This document shows, piece by piece, positions 42,698 to 51,411 of a stretch of 64,000 bases of DNA (position 1 is its first letter; the number at the start of each line of letters is the position of its first letter). The DNA is from Bacillota bacterium (lineage in GTDB: Bacteria; Bacillota; SHA-98; UBA4971). Location of the stretch: the NCBI GenBank assembly GCA_014360195.1, contig JACIXY010000015.1:1-64000 (forward strand), in the 5' to 3' direction. The notes under the pieces were generated by a model, which was not told where the DNA came from, did not search any database, and worked only from the letters and a program-made list of their open reading frames with translations. Position numbers and translations under genes: made by a program.

Positions 42698-43454
42698 CAC
42701 TTCCACGTTTACCGGAGGCGTGGCGCTCGTATCCGGCGACGAAGTGGTTGCCGAATACAGCGCCATTGTAACGAGGGCGAACTCAGAAAGCGTCGCAGCT
42801 GTCTGTGAGAGGCTCCTTGCCGATGCCGGATGGGCGGTCTCGGACCTCGACGGCGTCGCAGTGGCGATAGGTCCGGGGTCTTTCACGGGCGTTCGGATTG
42901 GGGTAACCATGGCAAAGGTGCTGGGCTACGCGCTGGATCTACCTATCGGCGCGGTGGTGACTCTCGACGCCATCGCGGCCAACCTTCCTTTTTCGGAGGC
43001 GCTCGTCTGCCCGCTCATCTCGGCCAGGCGCGACCTCGTCTACACGGCCACCTATCGTGTTCGCGGCCTGTATCCCGAGAGGGTAAGCGACTACGAGGTG
43101 AAGGGCATCCGTGAGGTTGTCACGCGCCTGCGCGCTGCCGTTGCTGACAACACCGCCGTTGCTGACGCCGCCGGGCCGGGCGGGAACGGGGCAAAAGTCC
43201 TCTTTGTGGGGGATGGTGCGAGGGCCCACAAGCAGGTTATACTTGAGAATGCTGGGGATAGGCTTGCAATAGGCCCGGAGTGGTGTATCGGGCCTCGTCC
43301 TGCCGTGGTTGCGGCCATGGGAAAGCTCGCGATCAGGTCCGGCCAGGCCAGGAACGCGTATGAAGTCGAGCCGTTCTATCTGGGGAGGTCTAGCGCCGAG
43401 ATGGTGCAAGGCGGGGCCATGTCATGCGGGGGGCGTGCGCAAGGTGGACTTTGA
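42678..43454 (+). CDS. tsaB: tRNA t6A biosynthesis protein TsaB
   Basis: ASKHA-fold partner of TsaD. MRVLGIDTSTFTGGVALVSG at the N-terminus, AIGPGSFTGVRIGVTMAKVL near 63-82 and ISARRDLVYTATYR near 115 are diagnostic. A short Ala/Asp-rich repeat (VADNTAVADAAGPGG) occurs near 155. The start is TTG 42678, inside the end of tsaE. The C-terminus overlaps the start of rimI. Order tsaE-tsaB-rimI-tsaD is the standard Bacillota arrangement. Confidence 0.93.
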   Translation: MRVLGIDTSTFTGGVALVSGDEVVAEYSAIVTRANSESVAAVCERLLADAGWAVSDLDGVAVAIGPGSFTGVRIGVTMAKVLGYALDLPIGAVVTLDAIAANLPFSEALVCPLISARRDLVYTATYRVRGLYPERVSDYEVKGIREVVTRLRAAVADNTAVADAAGPGGNGAKVLFVGDGARAHKQVILENAGDRLAIGPEWCIGPRPAVVAAMGKLAIRSGQARNAYEVEPFYLGRSSAEMVQGGAMSCGGRAQGGL

Positions 43455-43932
43455 GATCAGCCCCATGCGGCAAAGCGATCTTGATGGCGTCATGAAGATC
43501 GAGAAAGCCTCCTTCCCGACCCCGTGGTCGCGGAACGCATTCCTTTCAGAGATCTACGAGAACAGCAGGGCGTGTTACCTTGTGGCCCGGCAGAACAGCA
43601 AGGTGATAGGCTACGTCGGGATCTGGATCATCCTCGACGAGGGCCACATCACCAACCTTGCGGTGCATCCTGACTTTCGGCGCCGTGGCGTAGGCGAAAA
43701 GCTCATGAGGGCTATCATGGATTACGCGAGGTCGAAGGGCGCGAAGAGGATCACGCTCGAGGTGAGGGTGTCAAACCTGGGGGCGCAGAAGCTCTACGAA
43801 AAGCTGGGATTCGTGAGTGTCGGCATACGACCGGGTTACTACCACGACAACGGCGAGGATGCCATGATAATGTGGAAGAACGAGCAACCTCCGCGCGACC
43901 GACCTGTGAGGGACCACCATGGGCGACGCTAA
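43435..43932 (+). CDS. rimI: RimI-type protein N-alpha-acetyltransferase
   Basis: GNAT acetyltransferase that acetylates the N-terminus of ribosomal protein S18 or others. MKIEKASFPTPWSRNAFLSE near 18-37, the acetyl-CoA loop HPDFRRRGVGEKLMRAIMDY near 79-98, and ITLEVRVSNLGAQKLYEKLG near 107 are typical; the C-terminus ends with GYYHDNGEDAMIMWK and a short basic extension. GTG 43435 is chosen because GCGGGG is upstream and it gives the family N-terminus; it overlaps tsaB by 20 bases and tsaD by 14. Confidence 0.92.
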   Translation: MRKVDFEISPMRQSDLDGVMKIEKASFPTPWSRNAFLSEIYENSRACYLVARQNSKVIGYVGIWIILDEGHITNLAVHPDFRRRGVGEKLMRAIMDYARSKGAKRITLEVRVSNLGAQKLYEKLGFVSVGIRPGYYHDNGEDAMIMWKNEQPPRDRPVRDHHGRR

Positions 43933-44956
43933 CGCCGGCGCATTTTGCGTCCTTGGGCTCGAGACAAGCTGTGACGAAACGTCCTGCGCCGTGCTGGAGG
44001 GCGACGGGTCGTGCGAGCCTTCGGCCTTGCGCCTGCGCTCGAGCGTGGTTGCGTCCCAGGTAAGCCTTCACAGGCGGTTTGGCGGTGTCGTGCCGGAGGT
44101 CGCCTCGCGGCGGCACGTGGAGACGATCATCCCCGTCATCGACCAGGCGCTGCGCGACGCCGGCCTTGGCCTTTCAGATGTGACGGCGGTCGCGGCGACG
44201 CGTGGGCCGGGCCTTGTGGGCGCCATCCTGGTGGGGCTCTCCGCGGCAAAGGCCGTGGCGCTGGCGCGGCAGGTGCCGTTCATCGGGGTGAACCACATCG
44301 AGGCGCACATGTACGCGAATTTCATCGAGCACCCAGACCTTCGCCCTCCCTTTGTGTGCCTCGTGGTGTCCGGAGGACATACAGACCTCGTGTACCTTCA
44401 GGACCACGGCAGCTACGAAGTGATGGGCCGCACGCGCGACGACGCGGCGGGCGAGGCGTTCGATAAGGTAGCGAGGGTCCTTGGGCTGGGGTACCCCGGC
44501 GGGCCTGCGATCGACGCCGCGGCAAGGAGCGGTGACCCTAATGCGGTTCGCTTTCCCAGGGCCTTCCTGGAGGAAGGGTCGTACGACTTCAGCTTCAGCG
44601 GGCTCAAGACCGCCGTGGTCAACCACGTGAGAAAGGTTAACACGAGCCTGGCGGACATCGCCGCCAGTTTCCAGGAAGCTGTGGTGGACGTCCTTGTGGA
44701 GAAGACCATAGGGGCGGCGCACGCCAGGGGTGTCGGGACCGTGGCCCTTGCAGGCGGCGTGGCCGCCAACTCGAGGCTCAGAGAGAGGATGTCAGCTCGG
44801 GCATCCGAGGCCGGGCTGCGGCTAGTGTCCCCGTCGCCTGTCCTATGCACCGACAACGCTGCAATGGTGGCGTGCGCGGGTTACTTCCGGCTCGCCAGGG
44901 GAGAGAGAAGCTCCCTGGAGCTTCCCGCCGTTCCCGACCTCGGGCTTGAGTCATGA
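43919..44956 (+). CDS. tsaD: tRNA t6A threonylcarbamoyl transferase TsaD
   Basis: Catalytic subunit that transfers threonylcarbamoyl to A37 of ANN-reading tRNAs. VLGLETSCDETSCAV, the metal site HIEAHMYANF near 127-136, VSGGHTDLVYLQDHG near 149, GEAFDKVARVLGLGYPGGPA near 178 and LCTDNAAMVACAGY near 306 are all intact. Length 345 is normal. ATG 43919 has GTGAGGG upstream and overlaps rimI, so translation is coupled. It is the last gene of the t6A operon. Confidence 0.95.
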   Translation: MGDANAGAFCVLGLETSCDETSCAVLEGDGSCEPSALRLRSSVVASQVSLHRRFGGVVPEVASRRHVETIIPVIDQALRDAGLGLSDVTAVAATRGPGLVGAILVGLSAAKAVALARQVPFIGVNHIEAHMYANFIEHPDLRPPFVCLVVSGGHTDLVYLQDHGSYEVMGRTRDDAAGEAFDKVARVLGLGYPGGPAIDAAARSGDPNAVRFPRAFLEEGSYDFSFSGLKTAVVNHVRKVNTSLADIAASFQEAVVDVLVEKTIGAAHARGVGTVALAGGVAANSRLRERMSARASEAGLRLVSPSPVLCTDNAAMVACAGYFRLARGERSSLELPAVPDLGLES

Positions 44957-45033
44957 AAACAGGGTGATGAGGATGATACGGGGCGGGATAACGCAGCAGA
45001 TGATGAGGCAGTGCCGCGCCGGGCCTGCCAGCT

Positions 45034-45063
45034 TGTGGATAAACTTGTGGATAATGTGGATAA
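45034..45063 (+). promoter_or_regulatory. Three tandem consensus DnaA boxes
   Basis: TGTGGATAA, the reverse complement of the perfect DnaA box TTATCCACA, occurs at 45034-45042, 45046-45054 and 45055-45063 in the same orientation (12- and 9-bp steps). The cluster lies in the 275-bp gap between tsaD and the LCP gene. No dnaA, dnaN or other origin gene is near. A weak promoter TTGGCA-18-AATAAT follows at about 45074-45103. No other gene is seen in 44957-45231. Confidence 0.75.
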
Positions 45064-45231
45064 AAGGGAAGGGTTGGCAAAGAAGGATAGACGACCCAAT
45101 AATGTATATGCAGGAGTCGCTGGAAATATGACGGCGCCCGGAGAAAACTCTTCAGTGCGCTAGCAACCTCGTGGCCTGTAGGCGTGTGGCGCGGTGCGAG
45201 AGGCAGAGCGAGAGGGAGAGGGGGTTGAAAC

Positions 45232-46200
45232 GTGGAACGCATGGGGGGCGGCGATATCGGCCCCGGGCTGGGGGGAAGGCCCGCCGGACCTCTAGGCCCA
45301 AGCCCGTTTGAGCCAGGAGAGAGGCCGCGCTACATTACGTTCTGGCGCGTGCTCTTCGTTGTCCTTGTGGCTATCGCTGCGCTCGTCGTCACGCTATACG
45401 TGCTCGTATCCTCGTGGCTTGCTCCCGAGGCGACTTTCGGCGTGCGGGACCGGCCGGTGAACGTCCTCATTCTCGGAACGGACAGAACCTACGATGACCA
45501 CGGCAAGCCCATAGAAGGCCCGGTGCGGGCCGACGTCATAATGCTCGCATCGGTGAACCCCAGGGTGAACCGGGTTTACCTGGTGTCGATCCCGAGGGAC
45601 ACGAAGGCGCGGATTCCGGGGCATGGTACGAACAAGATAAACGCCTCGCATACTTATGGAGGCCAGGACCTCACGCGCAGAACCGTGGAGGAGCTCTTGG
45701 GCATGCCGGTCGACCGGTACGTGGAGGTTGATTTTCAGGGGTTTGTGCGCATCATCGACGCCCTTGGAGGGGTAGAGATCGATGTGGACAAGGACATGCA
45801 CTATGTGGACAGGGCCGGCGGCTTCAAGGTTGACCTGAAAAAGGGCAGGCAGGTCCTGGACGGAGCGAAGGCGCTCGGGTACGTGAGGTACCGCGCGGAC
45901 GCTCTCGGGGACATCAGCCGGGTGAGGCGCCAGCAGACCCTGCTGAAGGCTGTCGCCCGTCAGGCCACAAGCCTGTGGAACCTTCGCAAGGCGCGCGAGA
46001 TCCTGGCGATCCTGGTGGAGCACGTGAGAACCGACATGTCCCGGCGCGACATGGCGTCCATCGGCTGGTTTCTTGTCAGGACCAGGGCTGAGCTTGTGTC
46101 CGAGACGCTGCCCGGGGAGTTCTCCCCGTTGTACTGGGTTCCTGATCGGGAACGTATCGACGAGCTTGTGAAGACAATGCAGGAAGGCTTCAACGAGTGA
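45232..46200 (+). CDS. LytR-CpsA-Psr (LCP) family cell-wall glycopolymer ligase
   Basis: Membrane-anchored phosphotransferase that attaches wall polymers to peptidoglycan. Residues 1-33 are Gly/Pro-rich, one transmembrane helix follows (FWRVLFVVLVAIAALVVTLY), then the LCP domain: VNVLILGTDRTYDDHG, RADVIMLASVNP, VYLVSIPRDTKARIPGHG, INASHTYGG and LGYVRYRADALGDISRVRRQ. The catalytic Arg and Asp residues are in these motifs. GTG 45232 has AGGGGG nine bases upstream. Length 322 is normal. It starts a run with comB and the SpoIID-like gene. Confidence 0.92.
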   Translation: MERMGGGDIGPGLGGRPAGPLGPSPFEPGERPRYITFWRVLFVVLVAIAALVVTLYVLVSSWLAPEATFGVRDRPVNVLILGTDRTYDDHGKPIEGPVRADVIMLASVNPRVNRVYLVSIPRDTKARIPGHGTNKINASHTYGGQDLTRRTVEELLGMPVDRYVEVDFQGFVRIIDALGGVEIDVDKDMHYVDRAGGFKVDLKKGRQVLDGAKALGYVRYRADALGDISRVRRQQTLLKAVARQATSLWNLRKAREILAILVEHVRTDMSRRDMASIGWFLVRTRAELVSETLPGEFSPLYWVPDRERIDELVKTMQEGFNE

Positions 46201-46245
46201 AACGAATAAGAAGCCGTGGGTAGAGTGAGGGGGAGGTATCTAGGG

Positions 46246-46971
46246 ATGGTGCGCATCGACGTGGCCCTTGTGCCACAGGAGATTGAGGCAAGAAACCTCA
46301 ACGGGATCACAGCAATAGTCATCGACGTTCTGAGAGCAAGCACAACCATTGCATGCGCCATCTCAAACGGCTGCGACGAGGTCATTCCCACGATCTCCGT
46401 GGAGGAGGCCGTGGAGATCTCGCGCGCGTACGCGAGGGGTGACTATCTCCTCTGCGGGGAGCGAAGAGGGGAGAAGGTCGAGGGCTTCGACCTCGGCAAC
46501 TCGCCACTGGAGTACACGGAGGACCGCGTGGCAGGAAAGAAGATAATCATGACGACCACCAACGGCACGGGCGCCATCAGAGCGGTGAAAGCCGCAGACG
46601 ACGTCATCGTCGGGTCCTGCTGGAATCTTTCCGCGGCCTGCGAGCGGGCCGTGTCGCTCGGTAAGGACATCCTCATCGTGTGCGCCGGCGAGGGTAGGAG
46701 GTTCGCCCTGGAGGATGCGGTGTGCGCGGGCATGATGTGTGAGCGGATCGCTTCTATGGTTGAGGCGGACGAGTCCGACGGTTGCATTGCCGCCCGCCGT
46801 CTGTATACCGTCTTCCGTGACAACATCGAGGCTGCGCTCGCAGGCTCGGAGCATGCACGGTATCTTGCGCGCATCGGTTTCGGCGACGACGTCGCCGCGG
46901 CCGCGCAGGTGGACAGGGTTAGCGTGGTGCCGGTGCTGCACGGCGGCCACATCGTGCGGAGGGCCGAGTAG
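46246..46971 (+). CDS. comB: 2-phosphosulfolactate phosphatase ComB family
   Basis: Magnesium-dependent phosphatase first known from coenzyme M synthesis, widespread in bacteria that do not make coenzyme M. VRIDVALVPQEIEARNLNGI, AIVIDVLRASTTIACAISNG, LLCGERRGEKVEGFDLGNSP, IIMTTTNGTGAI and VCAGEGRRFALEDAVCAGMM are family-typical. ATG 46246 is preferred over GTG 46216 because GGGGGAGG at 46228-46235 suits it. No other coenzyme M or sulfolactate gene is present, so the in-vivo substrate is open. Confidence 0.88.
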   Translation: MVRIDVALVPQEIEARNLNGITAIVIDVLRASTTIACAISNGCDEVIPTISVEEAVEISRAYARGDYLLCGERRGEKVEGFDLGNSPLEYTEDRVAGKKIIMTTTNGTGAIRAVKAADDVIVGSCWNLSAACERAVSLGKDILIVCAGEGRRFALEDAVCAGMMCERIASMVEADESDGCIAARRLYTVFRDNIEAALAGSEHARYLARIGFGDDVAAAAQVDRVSVVPVLHGGHIVRRAE

Positions 46972-46984
46972 CGAGGTGAGTGGC

Positions 46985-48979
46985 TTGCGCAGGGTGATGC
47001 TGTCATGCGCGCTGGTGCTGGGTGCCGCAGCCGCGTGGGCGTGCGGCGCCTTCGCTTCAGGCACCGGAGGTGCTACCGGCGGCGCGGCGGGTAGCAGCCC
47101 GGCGGCTGTCGGTGCCGGGATCGCGGGGCCTCACATCGTGATGCGGGTGCGTCTCTCGGCTCGGTCTCCGGTGAGGTTCATACTGGAGCAGGACGCGACG
47201 GTGATGGCGGTCCTGGACGAAGTGGTCGCGCGCGAGACCACGCTCGGAAGGTCGTTTACCGCTGTTCTGGGAGCCTCGGGAGCGGGTGACGACGCCTACC
47301 AGGTTGAGATCGCAAGGCTTGAGCGCCTCGAGGACGCACTTGGCCTCAGGTCCACGCTGGCAGCACATCTCTCGTATGACGACAGGATGCGATACCTGCC
47401 GTACATAGTGCCCGATGGCGATGAATGGCTCCTTCGGGTCGGAAGGGCCGGGGACCCGGATGCGGTCTACAGGTTGAGGACGGCACTCGCCTGGGTGGGG
47501 ATGGAGCGAGGCTTCCTGCCCACCCCCATTATCGTGAGGCCACAGGCCACTGAGAGGACGCACCTTGCGGCCGCGGGCGGGTCCTGCGAAGTGCGCGCCG
47601 GGGATCTTCCCGGCGAGGTCATACTGGCGACTCCTTCCGGTGAGACTATGTCCTTCTTGGGCGGGGGCATGCGCATCGTGCCGCGCGACCCTCTTGATAT
47701 CGCGTTTACGCTGGGCGGCGTGCGCTACAGGGGCGAGCTCGAGATAACGAGGAGAGACTCCTGGGACGGCAAGGTCGAGCTTGTGGCCATCAATCGCATC
47801 GACATCGAATCCTACGTGGAGGGCGTGCTTGCCGGCGAAGTGTACCCTAACTGGGAGATGGAGGCGCTCAAGGCGCAGGCCGTCGCGGCAAGGACCTACG
47901 CGCTGTACCGGAAGGCCAATAGCTACGACCGCGGGTACGATGTTGACGATACCGTGGCATACCAGAAATACTCCGGCGGGCACGCCATAGAGTCGTTCCG
48001 GCAGGCAGTGGCGGAGACACGCGGCGAGGTCATTACATACCAGGGCAGGCTCATCAAGGCACATTACTTTGCGTCGGGGGGTGGAGCAACCGAGGGCGAC
48101 GAAGAGATCTGGCCCGGCGGGGGCGACGAGCCCTACCTCGAGGCAGTGGCCGACTTTGACCAGGCCTCCCCGCACTACGTCTGGCAGAACCCCCTGGCGC
48201 TATGGGCGGCGGACTTCCTCGCAAAGCTCGGGCTCCGGGCGGCGTTCCCCGCATGGATCGAGCCTGCGCTGGTGTCCGGCGAGAAAGTCCTCAGCTATCG
48301 TTTCAGGACGCCCGCGGACAGCCTGACCCTGACGCGGGAACAGGTCAGACGTAAACTGGGCCTCAAGAGCCCCCGCTTCACTATAAGGCTCGTAGGTTCG
48401 GAGGAGACCGGAGTCGTCGTGCCTGATGTGCCCGGTGTGCCCGATGTGCCTGGTGGCTCAGGCGTGACCGGCGCGCCTGACGCGCGGAACGGAGCGAGCG
48501 GAGCGGTTGGAGCGGATGGGGCGCGTGGGGCGGGTGCCCCAGCGAAGCCCGTGTTCCCCGTGGTCGGCGCGTGCGTGCCGGTGAGGGACGGTGCCGTTGC
48601 GAGCGGCTACAGGGTCAGGCTCGACAGGGATGTGCTCGTGACGGGCAGGGCGGTCGAGGTCGGGTGCGCCGGGGAACTATCCCTTGCGACCCTCGTCATC
48701 ATCGACGGCGTGGGGTACGGCCACGGAGTGGGCCTCAGCCAGTGGGGCGCGCAGGGGATGGCGCTCATGCGGGATGAGTCGGGAAAGCCCGTGTACACCT
48801 ACGTGGACATCCTGAAACACTACTACTCGGGGGTGGAGGTGGTGGGCAATTACAACCTACCCGTTACTCCCGCGAGTCCCGGTTCCGACCTCGTCCCCGC
48901 TGTAGATGTCTCGCTCGGGGTAACGCAGCCCGACCAGGCTGGCGAACTCGAGCCCTACCAGCCTCCTCGTTGTGATTAG
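46985..48979 (+). CDS. SpoIID/LytB-domain secreted protein
   Basis: Probable secreted peptidoglycan-active protein. The start is placed at TTG 46985 with GAGGTGA upstream, giving a signal peptide (MLSCALVLGAAAAWACGAFA). The SpoIID/LytB domain covers about 260-400: NRIDIESYVEGVLAGEVYPN, MEALKAQAVAARTYALY, AHYFASGGGATE. It resumes with GVGYGHGVGLSQWGAQGMAL near 575 after a low-complexity insertion at about 480-520 (VPDVPGVPDVPGG then Gly/Ala-rich). SpoIID homologues degrade denuded glycan in sporulation, but related proteins occur in non-sporulating cells. The last 40 residues overlap the opposite-strand permease gene by 123 bp. Confidence 0.85.
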   Translation: MRRVMLSCALVLGAAAAWACGAFASGTGGATGGAAGSSPAAVGAGIAGPHIVMRVRLSARSPVRFILEQDATVMAVLDEVVARETTLGRSFTAVLGASGAGDDAYQVEIARLERLEDALGLRSTLAAHLSYDDRMRYLPYIVPDGDEWLLRVGRAGDPDAVYRLRTALAWVGMERGFLPTPIIVRPQATERTHLAAAGGSCEVRAGDLPGEVILATPSGETMSFLGGGMRIVPRDPLDIAFTLGGVRYRGELEITRRDSWDGKVELVAINRIDIESYVEGVLAGEVYPNWEMEALKAQAVAARTYALYRKANSYDRGYDVDDTVAYQKYSGGHAIESFRQAVAETRGEVITYQGRLIKAHYFASGGGATEGDEEIWPGGGDEPYLEAVADFDQASPHYVWQNPLALWAADFLAKLGLRAAFPAWIEPALVSGEKVLSYRFRTPADSLTLTREQVRRKLGLKSPRFTIRLVGSEETGVVVPDVPGVPDVPGGSGVTGAPDARNGASGAVGADGARGAGAPAKPVFPVVGACVPVRDGAVASGYRVRLDRDVLVTGRAVEVGCAGELSLATLVIIDGVGYGHGVGLSQWGAQGMALMRDESGKPVYTYVDILKHYYSGVEVVGNYNLPVTPASPGSDLVPAVDVSLGVTQPDQAGELEPYQPPRCD

Positions 48980-50344
48980 CCTCGGGGCGAATCGCTTCCT
49001 ACAAGAGACAAGCCAGTAAAGGGAAACGATGCCGAGCCAGACCAGCCCCGAGATGAAGCCGATGCGCTGCCCGGGCACGAACGGCAGCGTCAGGATGACG
49101 CCTGTGATGAGGGCCACGGTCATCCAGGAGGTGTATGGATAGCCCGGCATCTTGAACTTGAGCGCCGACGGATCTCGCGCCAGGATCCGGCGGCGCATGT
49201 ATATTTGGGACAGGCTTATGATAAGCCAGGAGAACAGGAACCCGAAGCCTCCGATCCCCGTGATGTAGAGAAACGCCGTCTTCGGCACCAGGTAGTACAG
49301 GATCACACCGACATAGAGGAAGAAGGTGCTGCCGACGACGGCGAGATACGGAACGCGGGACTTTTTCCCGAGCCGTGTGAAGAAATTCGGGGCCGCCCCG
49401 GCTTCGGCCAGCGAGTACAGCATGCGCGAGCTTGTGTAAAGGCCCGAGTTCATGCTGGATAGCGCGGCCGTAATGACCACGAAGTTCATGATGTCAGCGG
49501 CCGCCGGGATCTTGAGGAGCTGGTACACTCGCACGAAGGGGCTTGCCCCGAGGCCCACCTCGAACCACGGTATGGTGCCCACGAGCACGGTCATGGATCC
49601 GATATAAAGGATGATGGTCCTGAGGGCGACGCCGTTCACCGCCCGGGGCACGCTGGTCGCCGGGTCCTGGGTCTCGGCTGCGGCTATTCCAATGACCTCG
49701 GTCCCGCCGTAGGCCACCATCACCATGACCATGGCGAGGAGCACACCGGTGACGCCCTTCGGTGCAAATCCCCCATGCCCGACGTAGTTCCTGATGCCTA
49801 TAGGAGTGAAAGGACCGAGCCCGAGTATTGCGGCTCCGCCTATCAGGATGAAAGCCACTATGGCTACGACCTTGATCATGGCGAACCAGAACTCGAACTC
49901 GCCGAAGGACCTGACGCTGGCGAGGTTCACGAGTGTCATGGCCACGGCGAACACGAGGCCGAAGACGAGCGCAAGCTCGGGCGAGACCCAGAGGCGCATG
50001 TATGTGGAGGCCGCAACGATTTCGGCGGCCATGATGACCACCCAGGCGATCCAGTAGGTCCAGCCGACCACGTAACCAGCGTAGGGGTGCAGGGATTCCG
50101 CTGCGTACGTCCGAAACGAGCCCTCGACAGGCTCGGCCACCGACATCTCTGCGAGAGCGAGCATCACCATCATCATAATGACGCCGCCGAGCGCGAAGGA
50201 CAGGATGACGGCTGGGCCAGCCAGTTTCACCGTGGCTGCGCTGCCGAGGAACATTCCCACCCCGATGACTCCGCCGATGGATATCATCGAGAGGTGGCGC
50301 GAGGCAAGGCCGCGGCGAAGTTTGCTTCGGCCGGGAGAGGCCAA
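48857..50344 (-). CDS. APC-family amino-acid permease
   Basis: Twelve-helix amino-acid permease of the AAT/GabP type. The N-terminal signature MISIGGVIGVGMFLGSAATV is present, as are EMSVAEPVEGSFRTYAAESL, TEVIGIAAAETQDPATSVPR and the end segment FKMPGYPYTSWMTVALITGV. TTG 50344 is selected because GGGGTGA lies just before it; GTG 50353 is the alternative and a longer upstream frame is not supported. The C-terminal 40 residues after the last helix are encoded opposite the end of the SpoIID-like gene. It is divergent from the lipoprotein gene at 50463. Confidence 0.9.
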   Translation of the reverse strand: MASPGRSKLRRGLASRHLSMISIGGVIGVGMFLGSAATVKLAGPAVILSFALGGVIMMMVMLALAEMSVAEPVEGSFRTYAAESLHPYAGYVVGWTYWIAWVVIMAAEIVAASTYMRLWVSPELALVFGLVFAVAMTLVNLASVRSFGEFEFWFAMIKVVAIVAFILIGGAAILGLGPFTPIGIRNYVGHGGFAPKGVTGVLLAMVMVMVAYGGTEVIGIAAAETQDPATSVPRAVNGVALRTIILYIGSMTVLVGTIPWFEVGLGASPFVRVYQLLKIPAAADIMNFVVITAALSSMNSGLYTSSRMLYSLAEAGAAPNFFTRLGKKSRVPYLAVVGSTFFLYVGVILYYLVPKTAFLYITGIGGFGFLFSWLIISLSQIYMRRRILARDPSALKFKMPGYPYTSWMTVALITGVILTLPFVPGQRIGFISGLVWLGIVSLYWLVSCRKRFAPRLITTRRLVGLEFASLVGLRYPERDIYSGDEVGTGTRGSNG

Positions 50345-50462
50345 GGAATTCACCCCGCACGCTAGGATTTCCGCGCCGCGCGTCGAATATTCGATTGTGG
50401 CCGAGTGCGGCGCGCCGCGGGTGCGCTGGCCGGGCCCGAGTCGGAGAGGAGGTGGGTGACCC

Positions 50463-51266
50463 GTGGGCAGGACGGCGTGCAAGTTTGCTGTCGTTCTCCT
50501 GTTGTCTTCAGCCGTGCTCGCCGGCTGCTTTCCAAGAGCGCGCGAGGAGGCGCGAGACCCGGCGGATCTCTTGAGGGCTGCCGTGGACAACACGCTCGCC
50601 CTGAAGAGCGTGCGAGTGGTTGAAGAGACGGCGTTTCCCTCCTCGGAGAAGCTGCTCTCTGCCCGGGAGGCCAGGGCTCTCGGCACAGGAATATGGACGC
50701 GCGTTGTGGAATTCGTCGCGCCCGACCGGGTTCACTACTCCTCGTCGTCCGAGGACGGGGGGATAGAGGCGTACCGCGTGGGCTCGTCCATGGCATACCG
50801 GCTCATCGACCTCGAGGCGCCTGGCGATGAGCTCGGCGAGGCAGGCAGCGGGGGATGGGTCCGGGTGGAGCGCGCCGCGGATGTGAGGGACGAGGCCGTG
50901 CGCTCGGAGCTTGAATGGCTCTCTGGAGTAACAGGGGTGGAGAGCATCCTCGACGGTGGGCTGCGCGAGGTGGAGAATGTCACCAAGACCGGGGAGGAAG
51001 ACGTCGAGCGGGTGCGCTGCGCCATCCTCCGCTTCGAGAGCCCGTCGTGGCTCAAGCGCTTCCAAGCGAACCTGGCGGAGGCGGGCGTCGAGGGGAAGCC
51101 CGTGAAGTACGAGATAAAGGCGTGGGTGACCCTGAGGGGCGACGCGCTCATCTACAAGATCGAGGACATGTGGGTGTACCGGGAGCCGGGGTCGGGCGTC
51201 TACGAGTACACGATAAGCACGAGGGTGCTCGAACCGGCGCCGGGCCTTCGCATAGAGCTTCCCTGA
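50463..51266 (+). CDS. Lipoprotein of the LolA/LppX-like fold type (unknown function)
   Basis: Exported lipoprotein: signal peptide with lipobox LAGC, Cys22 the lipidated residue. The mature part (residues 23-267) alternates beta-rich and helical sequence, with VVEFVAPDRVHYSSSSEDGG, SSMAYRLIDLEAP and YKIEDMWVYREP, which is the pattern of outer-surface lipoproteins with an incomplete-barrel fold; this is an inference from pattern only. GTG 50463 has GGAGGTGG upstream. It lies between the divergent permease and a half copy of the dispersed repeat, and appears to stand alone. Confidence 0.65.
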   Translation: MGRTACKFAVVLLLSSAVLAGCFPRAREEARDPADLLRAAVDNTLALKSVRVVEETAFPSSEKLLSAREARALGTGIWTRVVEFVAPDRVHYSSSSEDGGIEAYRVGSSMAYRLIDLEAPGDELGEAGSGGWVRVERAADVRDEAVRSELEWLSGVTGVESILDGGLREVENVTKTGEEDVERVRCAILRFESPSWLKRFQANLAEAGVEGKPVKYEIKAWVTLRGDALIYKIEDMWVYREPGSGVYEYTISTRVLEPAPGLRIELP

Positions 51267-51286
51267 GGACGATTGGGCGCGGGCCT

Positions 51287-51336
51287 CTGAGTGAGAGTGC
51301 GGGAATGCTCCCGACTCTCGGAAGGGGTTGCCGGTG
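51287..51336. repeat. Left half of the dispersed repeat
   Basis: CTGAGTGAGAGTGCGG followed by GAATGCTCCCGACTCTCGGAAGGGGTTGCCGGTG. The sequence then changes to GGTGGGGATGCG, so the right half is lost. It sits directly upstream of the tungstate operon promoter. Confidence 0.75.
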
Positions 51337-51389
51337 GGTGGGGATGCGCGGAAGGAGGTGGTTTTCCGGGTACCACCTGACGCGACATG

Positions 51390-51398
51390 TGCTATACT
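51390..51398 (+). promoter_or_regulatory. Extended -10 promoter of the tungstate/cofactor operon
   Basis: TGCTATACT (51390-51398) is an extended -10. The -35 region (GTACCA around 51370) is weak. The predicted start near 51405 lies just before the riboswitch-like leader. Confidence 0.5.
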
Positions 51399-51411
51399 TG
51401 AGTCAAGCTGG

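Noticed and set aside
45034-45063. Chromosome origin oriC
   Set aside because: The DnaA boxes are perfect, but no dnaA, dnaN, recF, gyrB or rpmH gene is present and only three boxes and no clear AT-rich unwinding element are seen.
44946-45131. 61-codon frame across the DnaA boxes
   Set aside because: The frame is produced by the repeated TGTGGATAA motif and has no convincing start site or homology.
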